Made by a program: the position numbers and the translations under genes. Positions 44,616 through 56,896 of a stretch of DNA of 64,000 nucleotides are shown here, one piece after another. Each line of letters begins with the position of its first letter. The first letter of the stretch is position 1. The notes below the pieces were generated by a model. It ran no database searches. It worked only from the letters and a program-made list of their open reading frames with translations, and was not told where the DNA came from. Origin of the DNA: Pardosa pseudoannulata (Eukaryota; Arthropoda; Arachnida; Araneae; Lycosidae); contig CM063506.1 of assembly GCA_032207245.1 (NCBI GenBank), positions 21,636,944 through 21,700,943 of the forward strand, read 5' to 3'.

Positions 44616-47554
44616 AAATTATTACAGATGAAGAATTATACATCAGGGGCTTTAAAAGTTTTTAGAATGTCATTTAACAACTTTGCAAAATAATTACACT
44701 TTTTGCTGATACAGAACCTTGATAACACTGATTGTTTGATTCATTTGGTCCTGAATTTATCCCCATAGAACAAATTCTATAAGACATCAGACATGCTAAC
44801 ATTCAGTCATCTCTGTCAGAAGCAACAGCGTGTTTTTAAAATTTAACATGCTACCCACAAATTACACGCATATGCAAATTATATACATAAAAAGCAAAAC
44901 AAAATAAGCCCCCCCCAAAAAAAAATGTATACATAATTACATATTTTATTGGTTTCTAAATTAAAATTGATGTAGATTTATTTATCAAGTAACTTACAAG
45001 GATCATTAGGATTATCAGTGTTTTAATTTAGAATTTCTAAATTAAAATTATAATTTGCTCAAAATTAGATTAAAAATAAACCCACAGTTGTAAATTATAA
45101 ACCTTAAATTAAAATGTAAGTACTGAACAATGTGAGTGGGTTTACTTTAGCATTAACAACTTATTTTTCTGAAGTTTTCCTTGTAGCAACATTGACCCTA
45201 ATTAAAATATTTTTCTATCATATAGAGGTTGTCTATTCAAATTTGACCAGTTTGGTTTTTCAGCACATTACAGAAAACTCTTTCCTATGCAGCATTACTG
45301 TATGGAAAGAGTAGCATATTCATATTTAATTTTTGAAAAACTTTGCATTTGACGGCTGAATTGTGATCTTTTAGTTTTTCAAAAGTTCTATTTTAATTTC
45401 TGGATCATTTTGACAAGTATCTGGGGTTATCAATTTGTCTCATTTCTCTTAAGAATCTGGAGTAGTTGGCATGTCTGAGATATGCTCATATAGAATGTAT
45501 TTTTACCATATATATCATTTCTGGATTTTTTTTTATTTTCCACATCAATCCATTTGGTCCTGTCTCCTAGGAGATATCATTTTTGTAGAATTTAGGTGTA
45601 CTTGGAAAATGAGTTATTTTGTGCTGATAATATATCAAGATTGTGTGGACGAAAAAAAGATAGACTCATCAGATTTCTTAGACCACCAGATGATTACTAA
45701 TTAAACAACAGTGAGGTTATACAGTGAAGCACCCAGGAACAGGAGCATGAAAAAAAAGGAGGAGGAAGATAAAAATGAACCTGAATCAATACAGAAATCA
45801 GTACCAGTTAAAATTAAAATCAATTAAATATATGCATGGTGACAATAATAGTTTTCTAGCATAGATAGTCACACTAGCATGTTCGCTTCTTGCAGCCATG
45901 AGATTAACTGGCCAAAGCAAATATCAGAAGCAAAATATTTTCTTTTATTAAGTATTATTCTAAATATGACTTATATTTTATTAAACGTTTACATACTATA
46001 TATTTTTGATTACAAACCAAGAATGTTTCATTACTTTCTAAAGCTTAAGTGGTGAGGTAAGCTTATAAACAGACCCATAGAATCGATGTAGTATATGTTC
46101 ATCTTGGTGATGAAGATGTTAATAACCAAAAATTCACCTAATTAAGAAAAAAAAAAAAAAAAGAAAAAAAAAGTTGAAACAACACAAAAATGACAATAAG
46201 CATATACATATGCATATATATATATATAAAATGGTGGATAATAAATCAAATGTACAAAGATGTTGAACTGAGAAAAAACTGAAAAATTAAAAATAAGCTT
46301 ATGATGAGTCAAACATGTGCAATAATCTTGCAAAAATAACAAAATCAAAATTTCAGAAATATGGCAAGAGGGCCTATACTACATGTGTACTGGATCAGCT
46401 GATATTGCAAAAAAAAAGTACATTTCCTTAAATCGGACGTAAATAGTCACCATAAGTAGCACTTTTGCATTTCTTTAGTTTAAATATATAAAAATGTGCT
46501 AGATTAGACTGGGTTACAACAATTGAAACTATTATTTTTGGCATCTAAATAAGTAAAAATATCATTGGTCATATGACCTAGCATTTTAGTTTACTTCCAT
46601 TTAACTGGAAAATATTACCTATTTTACATGCTGATGACATTTTTGGTTTCTTGGTGACTCTTTTAAACATTTAGGCTTATAAATTTGGGTTTAGAATTTG
46701 GGGTAAATTTTTGAAGAGAAAACATGATCTTGGTTCATGCACAGATGGGATTATATCCAAAATATATATTTCCAATTAGAGAAAAAATTTGCTAATCGAA
46801 TTTCTGCATTTATTTCCCATTTCTTTTGCTTTAAAAAATTATAGATCAAGGTTTAACTCTATTATCTAAAACCTTTATCAAAGTTCAATGCCTCTTAACT
46901 TTTTTTCCATTAGGGTCCTTTGTTTTAAACAAAGTATTTATTAAAAATTACTAAAAACTTTAAACAGATTATAAAATAAACTTTTATATCATCAAGAATT
47001 TCTTATTTTTCCAAAGCACTGTGAGCCTTGCACCAATAATTATAAAACATGGCTCAAAAGCGGATTACTATTCTAAAAAGAAATCTGAAATATATAGAAA
47101 CCAGAGTTAACAATTTATATGTTCCTCTAAATTCAGTAGTACAGTTTTTTTTATTAAAGAAGCTGCAACTTCAAAAAACTTCAGCATATATATATACTTT
47201 TTTATACATATCAAATATCACAAAACTTTAACAAACATATAATTCTAGCCTACAGATGACTATTCTTTTATATATACAAACATCATCTTCACTATATATA
47301 AAATATCCACTTCCTTATGTACACAACAGTGCTTTTTAATGCACAACTCAGTATTTTATAAACAATTGGTTTGCAAGTCTCCTGAAAATATATAACAATA
47401 AATGATATGCAAGTCACTGTTCATATGATTCTACATAAACTATATAGAATGTAGCCCTGGGTGGCAATAAAAATAAATCAGCACCAATTTTCCAGAAGCT
47501 CAAAAAATTTCCCAACAGTGACAAGCCCAGGTATATCACAGACAAAGTCAAACT

Positions 47555-47599
47555 TCATTCAAATATTTCCCTCACATATGAGAAAGGGAAGTATCCAAC
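47555..47599 (-). CDS. vav: vav last exon: end of C-terminal SH3
   Basis: After acceptor TTCTATTCTAG it encodes VGYFPFSYVREIFE and TGA. The G-(W/Y)-F-P-x-x-Y-V motif closes an SH3 fold, so the protein ends immediately after the domain, as in other Vav proteins. The previous exon ends in phase 0, which fits. Confidence 0.93.
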   Translation of the reverse strand, partial: VGYFPFSYVREIFE

Positions 47600-50500
47600 C
47601 TAGAATAGAAGGGAAAATTCAAATGAAATAATCAAATTTTCAAAAGATAAATTAATTTTGACACTGGATAAATGAATGCTTACATTTTGACAGTTTTAGA
47701 TAAAACTCTGCATTTTTATTTATATACTAGAACTGCTCTATGGAGAATTTACAAATTAAATTATGAAAACAAATCTTGAATTAAAAGTAATGTTAAAAAA
47801 TTCCCCGTAACGAAGCATTGGAACATTAGCTAGTAATATCTAAAATCAGAGATAAAACGGATGAAATTTGTGCAGACGATATTTAAATAGTGAAAAATTT
47901 TAAATGATTAAATGAGATGTTTAAATGAATGACATCATAATGCTAGAAAAATGTTATTCAATCTATTTAAATGTGATAAATTTAACCCCTTCCGGTATGA
48001 TTTAATAATGAAAAACTGTGCATGAAATAACCATTTAATTTTTATTTAAAAAACTTGTTTCATTTTACAATTCTTACATATTCTTAATTAAAATCCACTT
48101 TTTACATACTGTTAAATAATATCAGAAACAGTAAAATTAAGAAAATATCAAAGCAAAACATTAATAAGGTATACAGATAATAGTCTTCAAGCTAGTGGTA
48201 CTTTTCTAAACAAAGTGCAAAGGAATTCTTAATTGTTTACACCGCCAAGTAGTCTCACTTTTAATTTAATTCTTGTAACACACACGGCATTTCTTAGTAG
48301 GTTTTCTTTTATTCTGACTCATTAATTTGGCAATGACTTGTACCAAGAAATTCTAAGTAAACAATATGCAATAGTGACTTGTGATTTTCCCAAGTGATAA
48401 AAGTGTTGCCAAATTCAGTACACTAGAAATTTGAAATTAAATTAATTATCATATTTAACAGTAACTTTAATTGCATGACGAGTGTAGCTCGTCATTGTGC
48501 AGTATGGAATGAAAAACTAATGACGAGCTAGACTCGTCATTTTACCGGAAGGGGTTAATTGCCTGCTCTTAACTGCAGAAAACTGTGGCTGAAATAATGG
48601 CAAAAATCGCTTGAAAAGGAGGGAAGGGTTGGATTTTGAACATTTTAAAGTTGACAGTATTTTTGCAGTGATATAAAGAATATTTATACCAATTTTTTTT
48701 TTTTTTTTTTTTTTTAGAATCAGACCATTAGTTTAGGAGGAAATGTGGAACATACATACACACATACAATGACTTTTATTTATATAAAGATTTAAGCATC
48801 TAAACGCAATATGAAATTGTTTTAAATTTTAAGTATTTAATCTACGAAAGTTCACTACAGTTTTTTTTTTTTTCTCAATTTGATTTCTACAATAAAAATG
48901 ACAGCATTGAGTCTTTCATTAAAGAAAAAAAATCCAGTTTTTTTTTTTTTTGTGTGTGTTATAAGAAAAATGGTAATGTACAACACACACTCATATGTAT
49001 TTAGAGAAAAAAAAACTTACATTTTTATCAATCTTTCCTTTCCACCAGCCTTTTTGATTACCAGCCTTATCCAAGACAGCAATCCTATCACCTTTATGAA
49101 GAGTCAACATATTTGGAGAATTTCCTTGGAAATCATATAGTGCCTCTGCATAACTTATAATACCTGTGGGAAAAAATTACAAATTCAATCTGAATAAAAG
49201 TTATCTTTTTCTTAAACTATTTATTTCAGCAATAATTTTTAGAAACCTTACTTTCTGTGTTTAATCCATTGATGGCTTTTTTATATGGAATCATTAATGT
49301 CACATGTAACCCATTGAAACTTTCAGCTAAGCTATTTTCTTTATACCAGTTGATCAATTCCTATAATAATATGTAATTCATTCTCAGTTTTTGATATTAA
49401 TATGATAAAAAAATTTTTAAAAATAAAATACATACTACATTTAGACTTTAAGATTTGTGCCTATCTTTAAAAGTTATATACATATATATTCAAAACTTAA
49501 TTTAAAAAAAAAAAAAAAACAGGTTCTTATTTTCCAGATAAAGAGTATTAAAAACTATTACTTACAACAATGGACTTGAAATATTTCGTCTCTGATAAAT
49601 AAAACTGTTGTCCATTATCTGCAGAGCATACCCGCATATGTTTCACCTGACTCTGATAGCTAAAATAAATATAAAATCAGTTGTTACTCCTGAATTTAAT
49701 TAGTTCCTAACCTCCATTAAACTGAAACATCAATAAGATCCAAACAAACAAACAAAAAAATTAAAATAACAGACAATAAGCGTAATAGTCGCGTCCGTCT
49801 CTGTCGGTGGTCGGGCAAACTTTTATTCTTTTGGTTCTTTGTAAGGCGCCGAACATTTCAAAACACCAAACAATTGGAAAAACGGCAGTAATGGTCCTTT
49901 TGGACGCACGGACGATTAGTGTCAAATCTGCCGTTTTGTCAAAGCACCAACAGAAAGAAGAAATTGCTCTTTGGGTGACCGCTTCGGCTACTCCAAGGAC
50001 GAAGGTTAAAGGGGGGGGTCGATCTCCCCCAAATCCGAGGTTTCCTGTTGGAAAAAGGAAAAACGGGAGGGACTCCCGGCTGAACTTTCAAATGAGAAGG
50101 TTGCTGAGAATGAGCTCCTCTCTCAACAATTTTACCTATAGTTTCCTTTAAATGTTTTTGGTTGTAATAAATCAACGTTGTTAAGTTTGAACTTCTCTAC
50201 GGCTGATCATTTCGTCTCCATACCTGCTCCCTATAAGAAACCCACGTGAAGTCATACCCAAATGACTTACAGTTGAAAATAGAACGTTCGCAGACTGCTC
50301 GGCGAGATTTACAATAAGTGTTTACTATTAAGAGGTAAAATATAAACAACTGTCATCAAATTTTATTGAAATGTTGTACTAATGAAATGACATAAAAATT
50401 AACTTGTAGTAAGTGTAGTTAAAAAAAGTAATAAATGCCAAGTTAATAGTCTTTTTAAGTCTAAAACAAAAACAAAAAAATTAAAAATCTTTTTTTCAGG

Positions 50501-53500
50501 AGTTTGCTTAGACAAAATTTGAATCCATTAATAGACTATTCAAAAAACATTTTATCATAAAATATCTTATTATTCATCCTGTTCTTTAATTTAAATGCTT
50601 TAGGAGCCATTTACTTATTTGCATTTTTTTTTCTATTTTATGACTTAACTATTTGAATAAATGAAATGTGTATTTATAAATTTGTGCATATTTATATATA
50701 CATAAATATTTATTGAAAGAAAAGGGCTTTTGTCTAAAATGGAACTTTAACTTAGATCTACTTTCTGATTTTTAAATGTGTATTTTTTACAAAAACAGGA
50801 TCTAATTTTTTATTAGTGTCTACATTAGAAAATTATATATTTTACACGTCTGCAGTACATTTTTATATAAGAAAGACTGATCTAGTACTTAATAATGGGA
50901 GCAATACTTTTTAGTCTCATTGAAATATGCATAGATGGAACGAGACTTGTGAAGCAAACTATTGTTAATTTTTTAAGTAACCTAACACTAATGAATATAT
51001 AAGCTCATTACAATAAGCCTAATTAACAGACAAATTAGAAAGTTGTAGATAAATTTTCTTGCTGTCATTAAATACATTGTGATCTTCAAAATGTGATAAT
51101 ATTCTATCTAGTCAAGTTTAATTTACTATTGTCAGTCTACTGTTATGTGATAATATTCTATCTAGTCAAGTTTAATTTACTATTGTCAGTCTACTGTTAT
51201 GTGATAATATTCTATCTAGTCAAGTTTAATTTACTATTGTCAGTCTACTGTTATGCCATTTAGATTTTAACAAACTGTTTATGTGAGTAATAATTTATTT
51301 ATTACTTAATAACCGTAATTTCTTTCATAGAGATAGTCTACACTACGTCTACAACTTTCTCACCAAAATAGCTGGTATCTCTTTAAAGCAATCACTCTGG
51401 TAAATACTGAAAAAAAATAACTTTACTTTAATTAAAAACAATTTTATAAACCTCCACTATCTTAGGAATATTACAGCAAACCTGAATGAAACTAGGATAT
51501 GTGAGCAATTACAAATCTTTTAACTGGTCTAAAGACATTCAGGCAAATCACAATAATCCTGAAATTCGAGAAGCTTATTGAAATGATCTGGGTATTTTCC
51601 AATTTGCCCAGGATACTGCAAAATGACTGGGTTCTTTAAGTTAGATTTTCCAATCTGTCTGTTACACATACCTTGATATCATGAAACAGCTAGTTCATGC
51701 TTCACAGAACAGGTAGTTGTCAAAAGAAGTTTTTAATGGAATTTGAAGTTTATAAATGGAATTTGCAGAAATCACTGCATTGCTCATGGCAAGTGTAAGA
51801 TTAAAAACATCCATTAAAAAATAGAATATGTACTCAGAAAACAATAACACAACTTACTTAATACTGATAGCAAATGATCCATTTTGTTTAGGACTTATCC
51901 TCAACAAAAATGTCCCACTTGGTAATTCTTCTAACTTTTTGGTAGCTGTATCTCGATCCATTACACCTGCAAACCTTAAATAACAATTTTTTCAGTTTTA
52001 TTATTATGCTTTCCTCTAGACAAACATATATAATCAAATCATTGCAAAGCACAATTTTATATTTATAACTCACCTAAATAAATCAAATATTAGTTATCTT
52101 CATTCAGTTTAGTTGAATATATCAAAATTAATAATAATATACTACAAGCTATGTATAATAGTAAATATTATATTTCAATATGTTCCATATGTAACCAACA
52201 AGCTGTTTCTGTGAAGAATCTTAAATCTATAATTTCTTTTATTTTAAGAACATTTATTTTAAAAAACAGTTTTTCCAGTGTCCAAATCCAAAGTTCTAAA
52301 ATAAATTTTTTTTTTCTCCTCAACTAAGACAGGATTTTTCCCCTTTACTTTTTTCTTAATATTATGCAAATTTCTAAACAGATTTAACAGAAGAAAAATT
52401 TTCAAACTTCAAGTTTGCAAAATAGATTGTGATTGTACAAATACTTATTTTTAAATTTCTTTTCTTAATTTAAAACATGAAAAAGGAAAAATCTAAATCA
52501 ATTTTGAAAATTACATTAAGGTATAGTCAGGTTACTCAAAGTATCCTTTAACATATTGCCTCTTATGGGGTCTCACAGTTTCCCCACTGTACTTTCCCCA
52601 AATAGACAAGCAGACAACTAACAGTGAACATTGTGCTTTATTAATATTAATATAAAAAGTACTTACCAATCATGCCCTTCTAACATAGTATTGATATAAT
52701 CAGGAGCAGGGGACATTGATGCACAGTTGTTTCGAGAAGTAAAAGGATTCTCATAGGAAGGGGGCCTCTTCTAATAAAAAGGTAAATTTCAAATCATTAC
52801 TTAAATATATTAAATTATGAAAACTTGTATTTTTTATCATTAGCTAGTTAACTTTCATTTCATAAATATGAAACATTTTACTATGACAATATCTGAAGTA
52901 ACCAAATGTGATACAAATTACTTCCCATTTTCTTAGAAAGTCAATTATTCCTTTCATTCTCAGCCAGACAGTTAAAACTTTTCAACATTTTCCTCCCTTC
53001 TTTACCAGAATTTGCTTCTATTGATACAGCTTTGTGCCTCTATTGGCATGATCTAAAAATTTGCAGCATTCTGCCTGCCCTGACAGGTATAAGGTGTGCA
53101 ATGTTTTCAATTTACCAATCATCTGATTTTAATCATTCTCTAGAGAAAACAGCTTTTCTTCTTATCCCATACCTTTCTTCTACCCGCCACCCTCTCCTAC
53201 AAGAGAACATCCATGACCCATAGATTTATCCTACATATTTTCTGTGTTCAGGGAGATGTTTTACTACACAGCTGTGAGGTTCAAACCAAGTACCATAGAA
53301 TTCTGTTCCTTCACTATAATTATATATTCATCTAAACAGATGAATATTAGAACAACCAATGAAAGAGATGACCCCTTACCAATAAGCAAAGATTAACTCA
53401 TATTGTCATGCAACTTTACACTTTTTTTATTTTAAAAAACACTCATTAATTTAAGAACAAGAGAAAATAAAACCTAAGCTTGGCACTCTCAAATACAAGA

Positions 53501-54874
53501 GGATCACTAAATTTCCTTTCAAATACATTTGGTAGCAGCTGGTTTATTTAGATGCCCATTCCATATTACTAAACTTTTTTGTACCTGCACAATCAACATT
53601 TACCTCTCATATCAAAAGTTTGTGATATCGCAGTTTTCTATAACTTTTATTCATAATGGCACCATATAGTTTCAATACAACAGTACATAATAGTGAATAA
53701 ACTATTTCAGAAATATGTTTAAAAGTTAATCATCATCCCTTTTAGAAGCAGTAACAAATTATTTCTTTTGTTCAGAATAGAAATCAATTATATAGTTGAA
53801 AAATGCTTATAGGTAACCTTATATACAAAGTCAGTTCTTAATATAAGCTTTACTATATATAGCCAATATATGTTTTTTTATAGGCTTTGCTTTGTTGATA
53901 ATAAGAGGAAGAAAATGGCTATAATAATGAAACTCTTTCCTATATAAACAAATTACTTAAATAGACACACTCTAAAAATAAAACTGATAAGAAATTACCT
54001 CAACATGCTCTGGAGAGAAAAACCCAGTTTTGCCTGTTCTTGAAACATATCCCTAGAAAGAAAAAAAAATTTTTTTTAAGAATAATTTATAGCAAATTTA
54101 TTTCAAACTACCTTTATTCCTCACAAACATAAATTAGAACAATGTAATCTCACATTAAACTTAACTAAACATACCCTCTAAAAATAGTACTGAAAGCCAA
54201 TTTTTTCAATAAAAGTTTCACTACTTACTTCCCAACACATGTTATTAATTTGCTTAGTGACATAAATTTCATCATCACTATCAAATGAAAGATGATCAGG
54301 TGGTCCACGATAGGCAAACCTTGCTTTGACCTTAACTGGGGTAGAGAAAAAAAGGAATTAATAACATATTTTTTTCTTTTTCTTTTTGGATGAAATATTA
54401 AAAGCGCATAAAAAATATACTAAAATTTAAATCTCTTTAATTCTACTTTGTCAATTTAGAATAAGAGGTTTTAATTTTTTTTCATGAAGCACACACAAAC
54501 ATCAACTTAACGCAAACTAGTAATTACCAAAATAGTGCTAAGATATAAAAAACAAATGATTAACTACATGAAAGAAGTGAGTGCATATGCATGTTTCTGA
54601 GTTACTTATGTCAGATTAAAAAATACATTTAAAAGTTAAATACTTTAAAAATGAATAATTAATATTATCCCTTAGTGCAGATATTTATTTAAAAAGGGAT
54701 ATTTAAAATCCCTTACCATTAACACTTTGACTACCATAAAACACTAATTTGGTGACAATAAAAGGTCTGAACAGGATGTGTCACCCCTTATAAAAAAGAT
54801 ATAGTACCTGAATCATTTCTGCTGAATATGATTACATGAATATCTTAAATCTGAGTTAAATGAACTCCTGCAAG

Positions 54875-54961
<87 letters not shown>

Positions 54962-56818
54962 GTGTGTGTGAAATTTAAACAACTTTAAAAATTTTAAACT
55001 GTCCTAATTAGTGATAAGCTGTCATTTTAAAAAGCATCATAGGATAACAATGAAAAGAAGAGATGAGGAGGTAAATTTCTTGACAAGATATTTATTTGAA
55101 ATCATGTCTGACTAAACACAGTACTGCAAAAGTGGAGTTTTATAATAGAGACAGCTATTCATCCCAATTTAAGTTGGTGTACCTACAAATTAAGGAAACT
55201 CATGCCTGAGCATAACACTAGATTTATGGACCGAGACAATTTGACTCATTAAAAATTATACTACTATATATATCTATAAAACTTTAATATCACTTTTCAA
55301 AAACATACGTTGGTTTTTAGTTAAGTAATAAAATATATGTAAGCTTTCATTCCTCTTCCCCGCAGACCCCTTCATTTCACATTATTAAATGTTGTATACC
55401 TATTTTCACGGTTGTGAGCCAATTTGACTCATAAAATGTATATGAAAATAAATATAGTATAAAGTAAATATATAGAAGAAGTCGAGAACAATTCCATTCC
55501 AATGACAGAAATTCATGCTACTGACGCACGGAAGAATAATCAAGTTCAACAATCATCCAAAAGAAACCATTGTGAAAAATGTAATAGAAATGTTTGCGGA
55601 AAATGTGTTTCAAAAACAGATTTTATATGTAAAAAATGTTTTTCATGAATTTTTTGATAATAAACATTTCATTTAAATTAATTTGAAACTATTTTCTTTG
55701 CAAAAAAAACTTCAATTTTCTTGTATGAGTCAAATTGGCTCACTTCAGTAAAAATAGGTAGTATCAACACCCATAAATCTAGTGTTGATAAATCACAAAA
55801 TGTTGATCCATATCACAAAATTATTAAAAAACAGAAGATTCTTGACAATTTATGGGATTGTTTATGATGTTTCTATCTACATTCACTTAAAATAAAAAAA
55901 AAAAACCTTTCAAGAAAATATAAAAATTCTATAACTATTGTCTAACAGCCATTAAAAAGAGGAGGAAAGGGAAAATAATTATTAATGGGTTAAATAATAA
56001 AAACACTGTAAAAAAGCAAAATTTTTTTAAAGAATGTGCCTGATAGGCAGTATGTGTGAATTAAAGGGGATTATTTTAAAAGCCTGCTTGGTACACAAAG
56101 TTTTAAGAGTAAATAAGAGTAAAGGTGGTTTTTAAAATAATTTTAAATAAAAATTCTACTTTAGAAATATACTTTTATACTTAAAGAGACAAGGAGATTT
56201 TCAAAATGACAAAAATTGATCAGAAATACAAAAGTCTTCTTGTTTAGAAAAGTTCAAGCTATGTGTTGCAGACAAATGATTATTTTGTTTTATTTAAACA
56301 TATTTTTTTTCAAATTCTCATTTTAAAATTTTTATTTTCATTTATTTTAATGGTGACTTTTAAATGTTTCATATGCATTACATAAAAGAAATTCAATACT
56401 CAGTTTTGTTTCTATATAAATCTTCAATAAACAATGAAATTCTGAAAGCAATTAATAGAATAATATGTGATGTACTACGGACATGTTTAATGACTGTTCT
56501 TAGTTTATCCAATTTTTTTTAAATATTTTTTATTTTATTAAAAATCTTTTCTTGTACATTTTTTAGTATCATGCATTTTATTTAGTACCATAATAAAAAC
56601 CGCTGAAAATAATATAAAAAAATTATTGTTTCACAAATAAAGACTTAAGTTTTCTTATATCCTTAAGGTATCCATCTACATTCGGAGAACTTTTTTCTTT
56701 AAACATAGAAACTAGTTCATGTTTTTACATATTTTGATTTATTTTTTATATTATAGAGAATTGCATTTAAAAAATTTATTCCTGGAAAAGTTTTTATAAA
56801 ATTTCTAATAAATAAAAA

Positions 56819-56896
<78 letters not shown>

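Larger units (their letters stand above)
39836..47554. other. AT-rich intergenic span, probably including the vav 3' UTR
   Basis: About 7.7 kb has no recognisable exon on either strand. The part next to the vav stop codon is presumably its 3' UTR, transcribed leftward. Minus-strand AATAAA hexamers (TTTATT on the plus strand) are so frequent that I cannot choose the end. Near 40418-40475 and 41040-41090 lie CATGACTTTTCCTGACTTTC-type sequences reminiscent of hAT-derived repeats. Confidence 0.4.
47803..48700. repeat. Dispersed repeat family, copy 3, split by a piggyBac derivative
   Basis: The left part (ATCTAAAATCAGAGATAAAA, GAATGACATCATAATGCTAG) and right part (GCCTGCTCTTAACTGCAG, AATATTTATACCAATTTTTT) are collinear with the copy at 37952. 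The join is at the TTAA that flanks the insert. Confidence 0.75.

Noticed and set aside
37643..47554. A gene between the receptor and vav
   Set aside because: No open frame in this span has a known motif or a consistent splice pattern. The longest are AT-rich chance frames.
49807..50151. 114-codon open frame in the GC-rich island of vav
   Set aside because: No domain, low-complexity KGGGRSPPNP-type stretch and no splice or promoter evidence. Noted only as an island.
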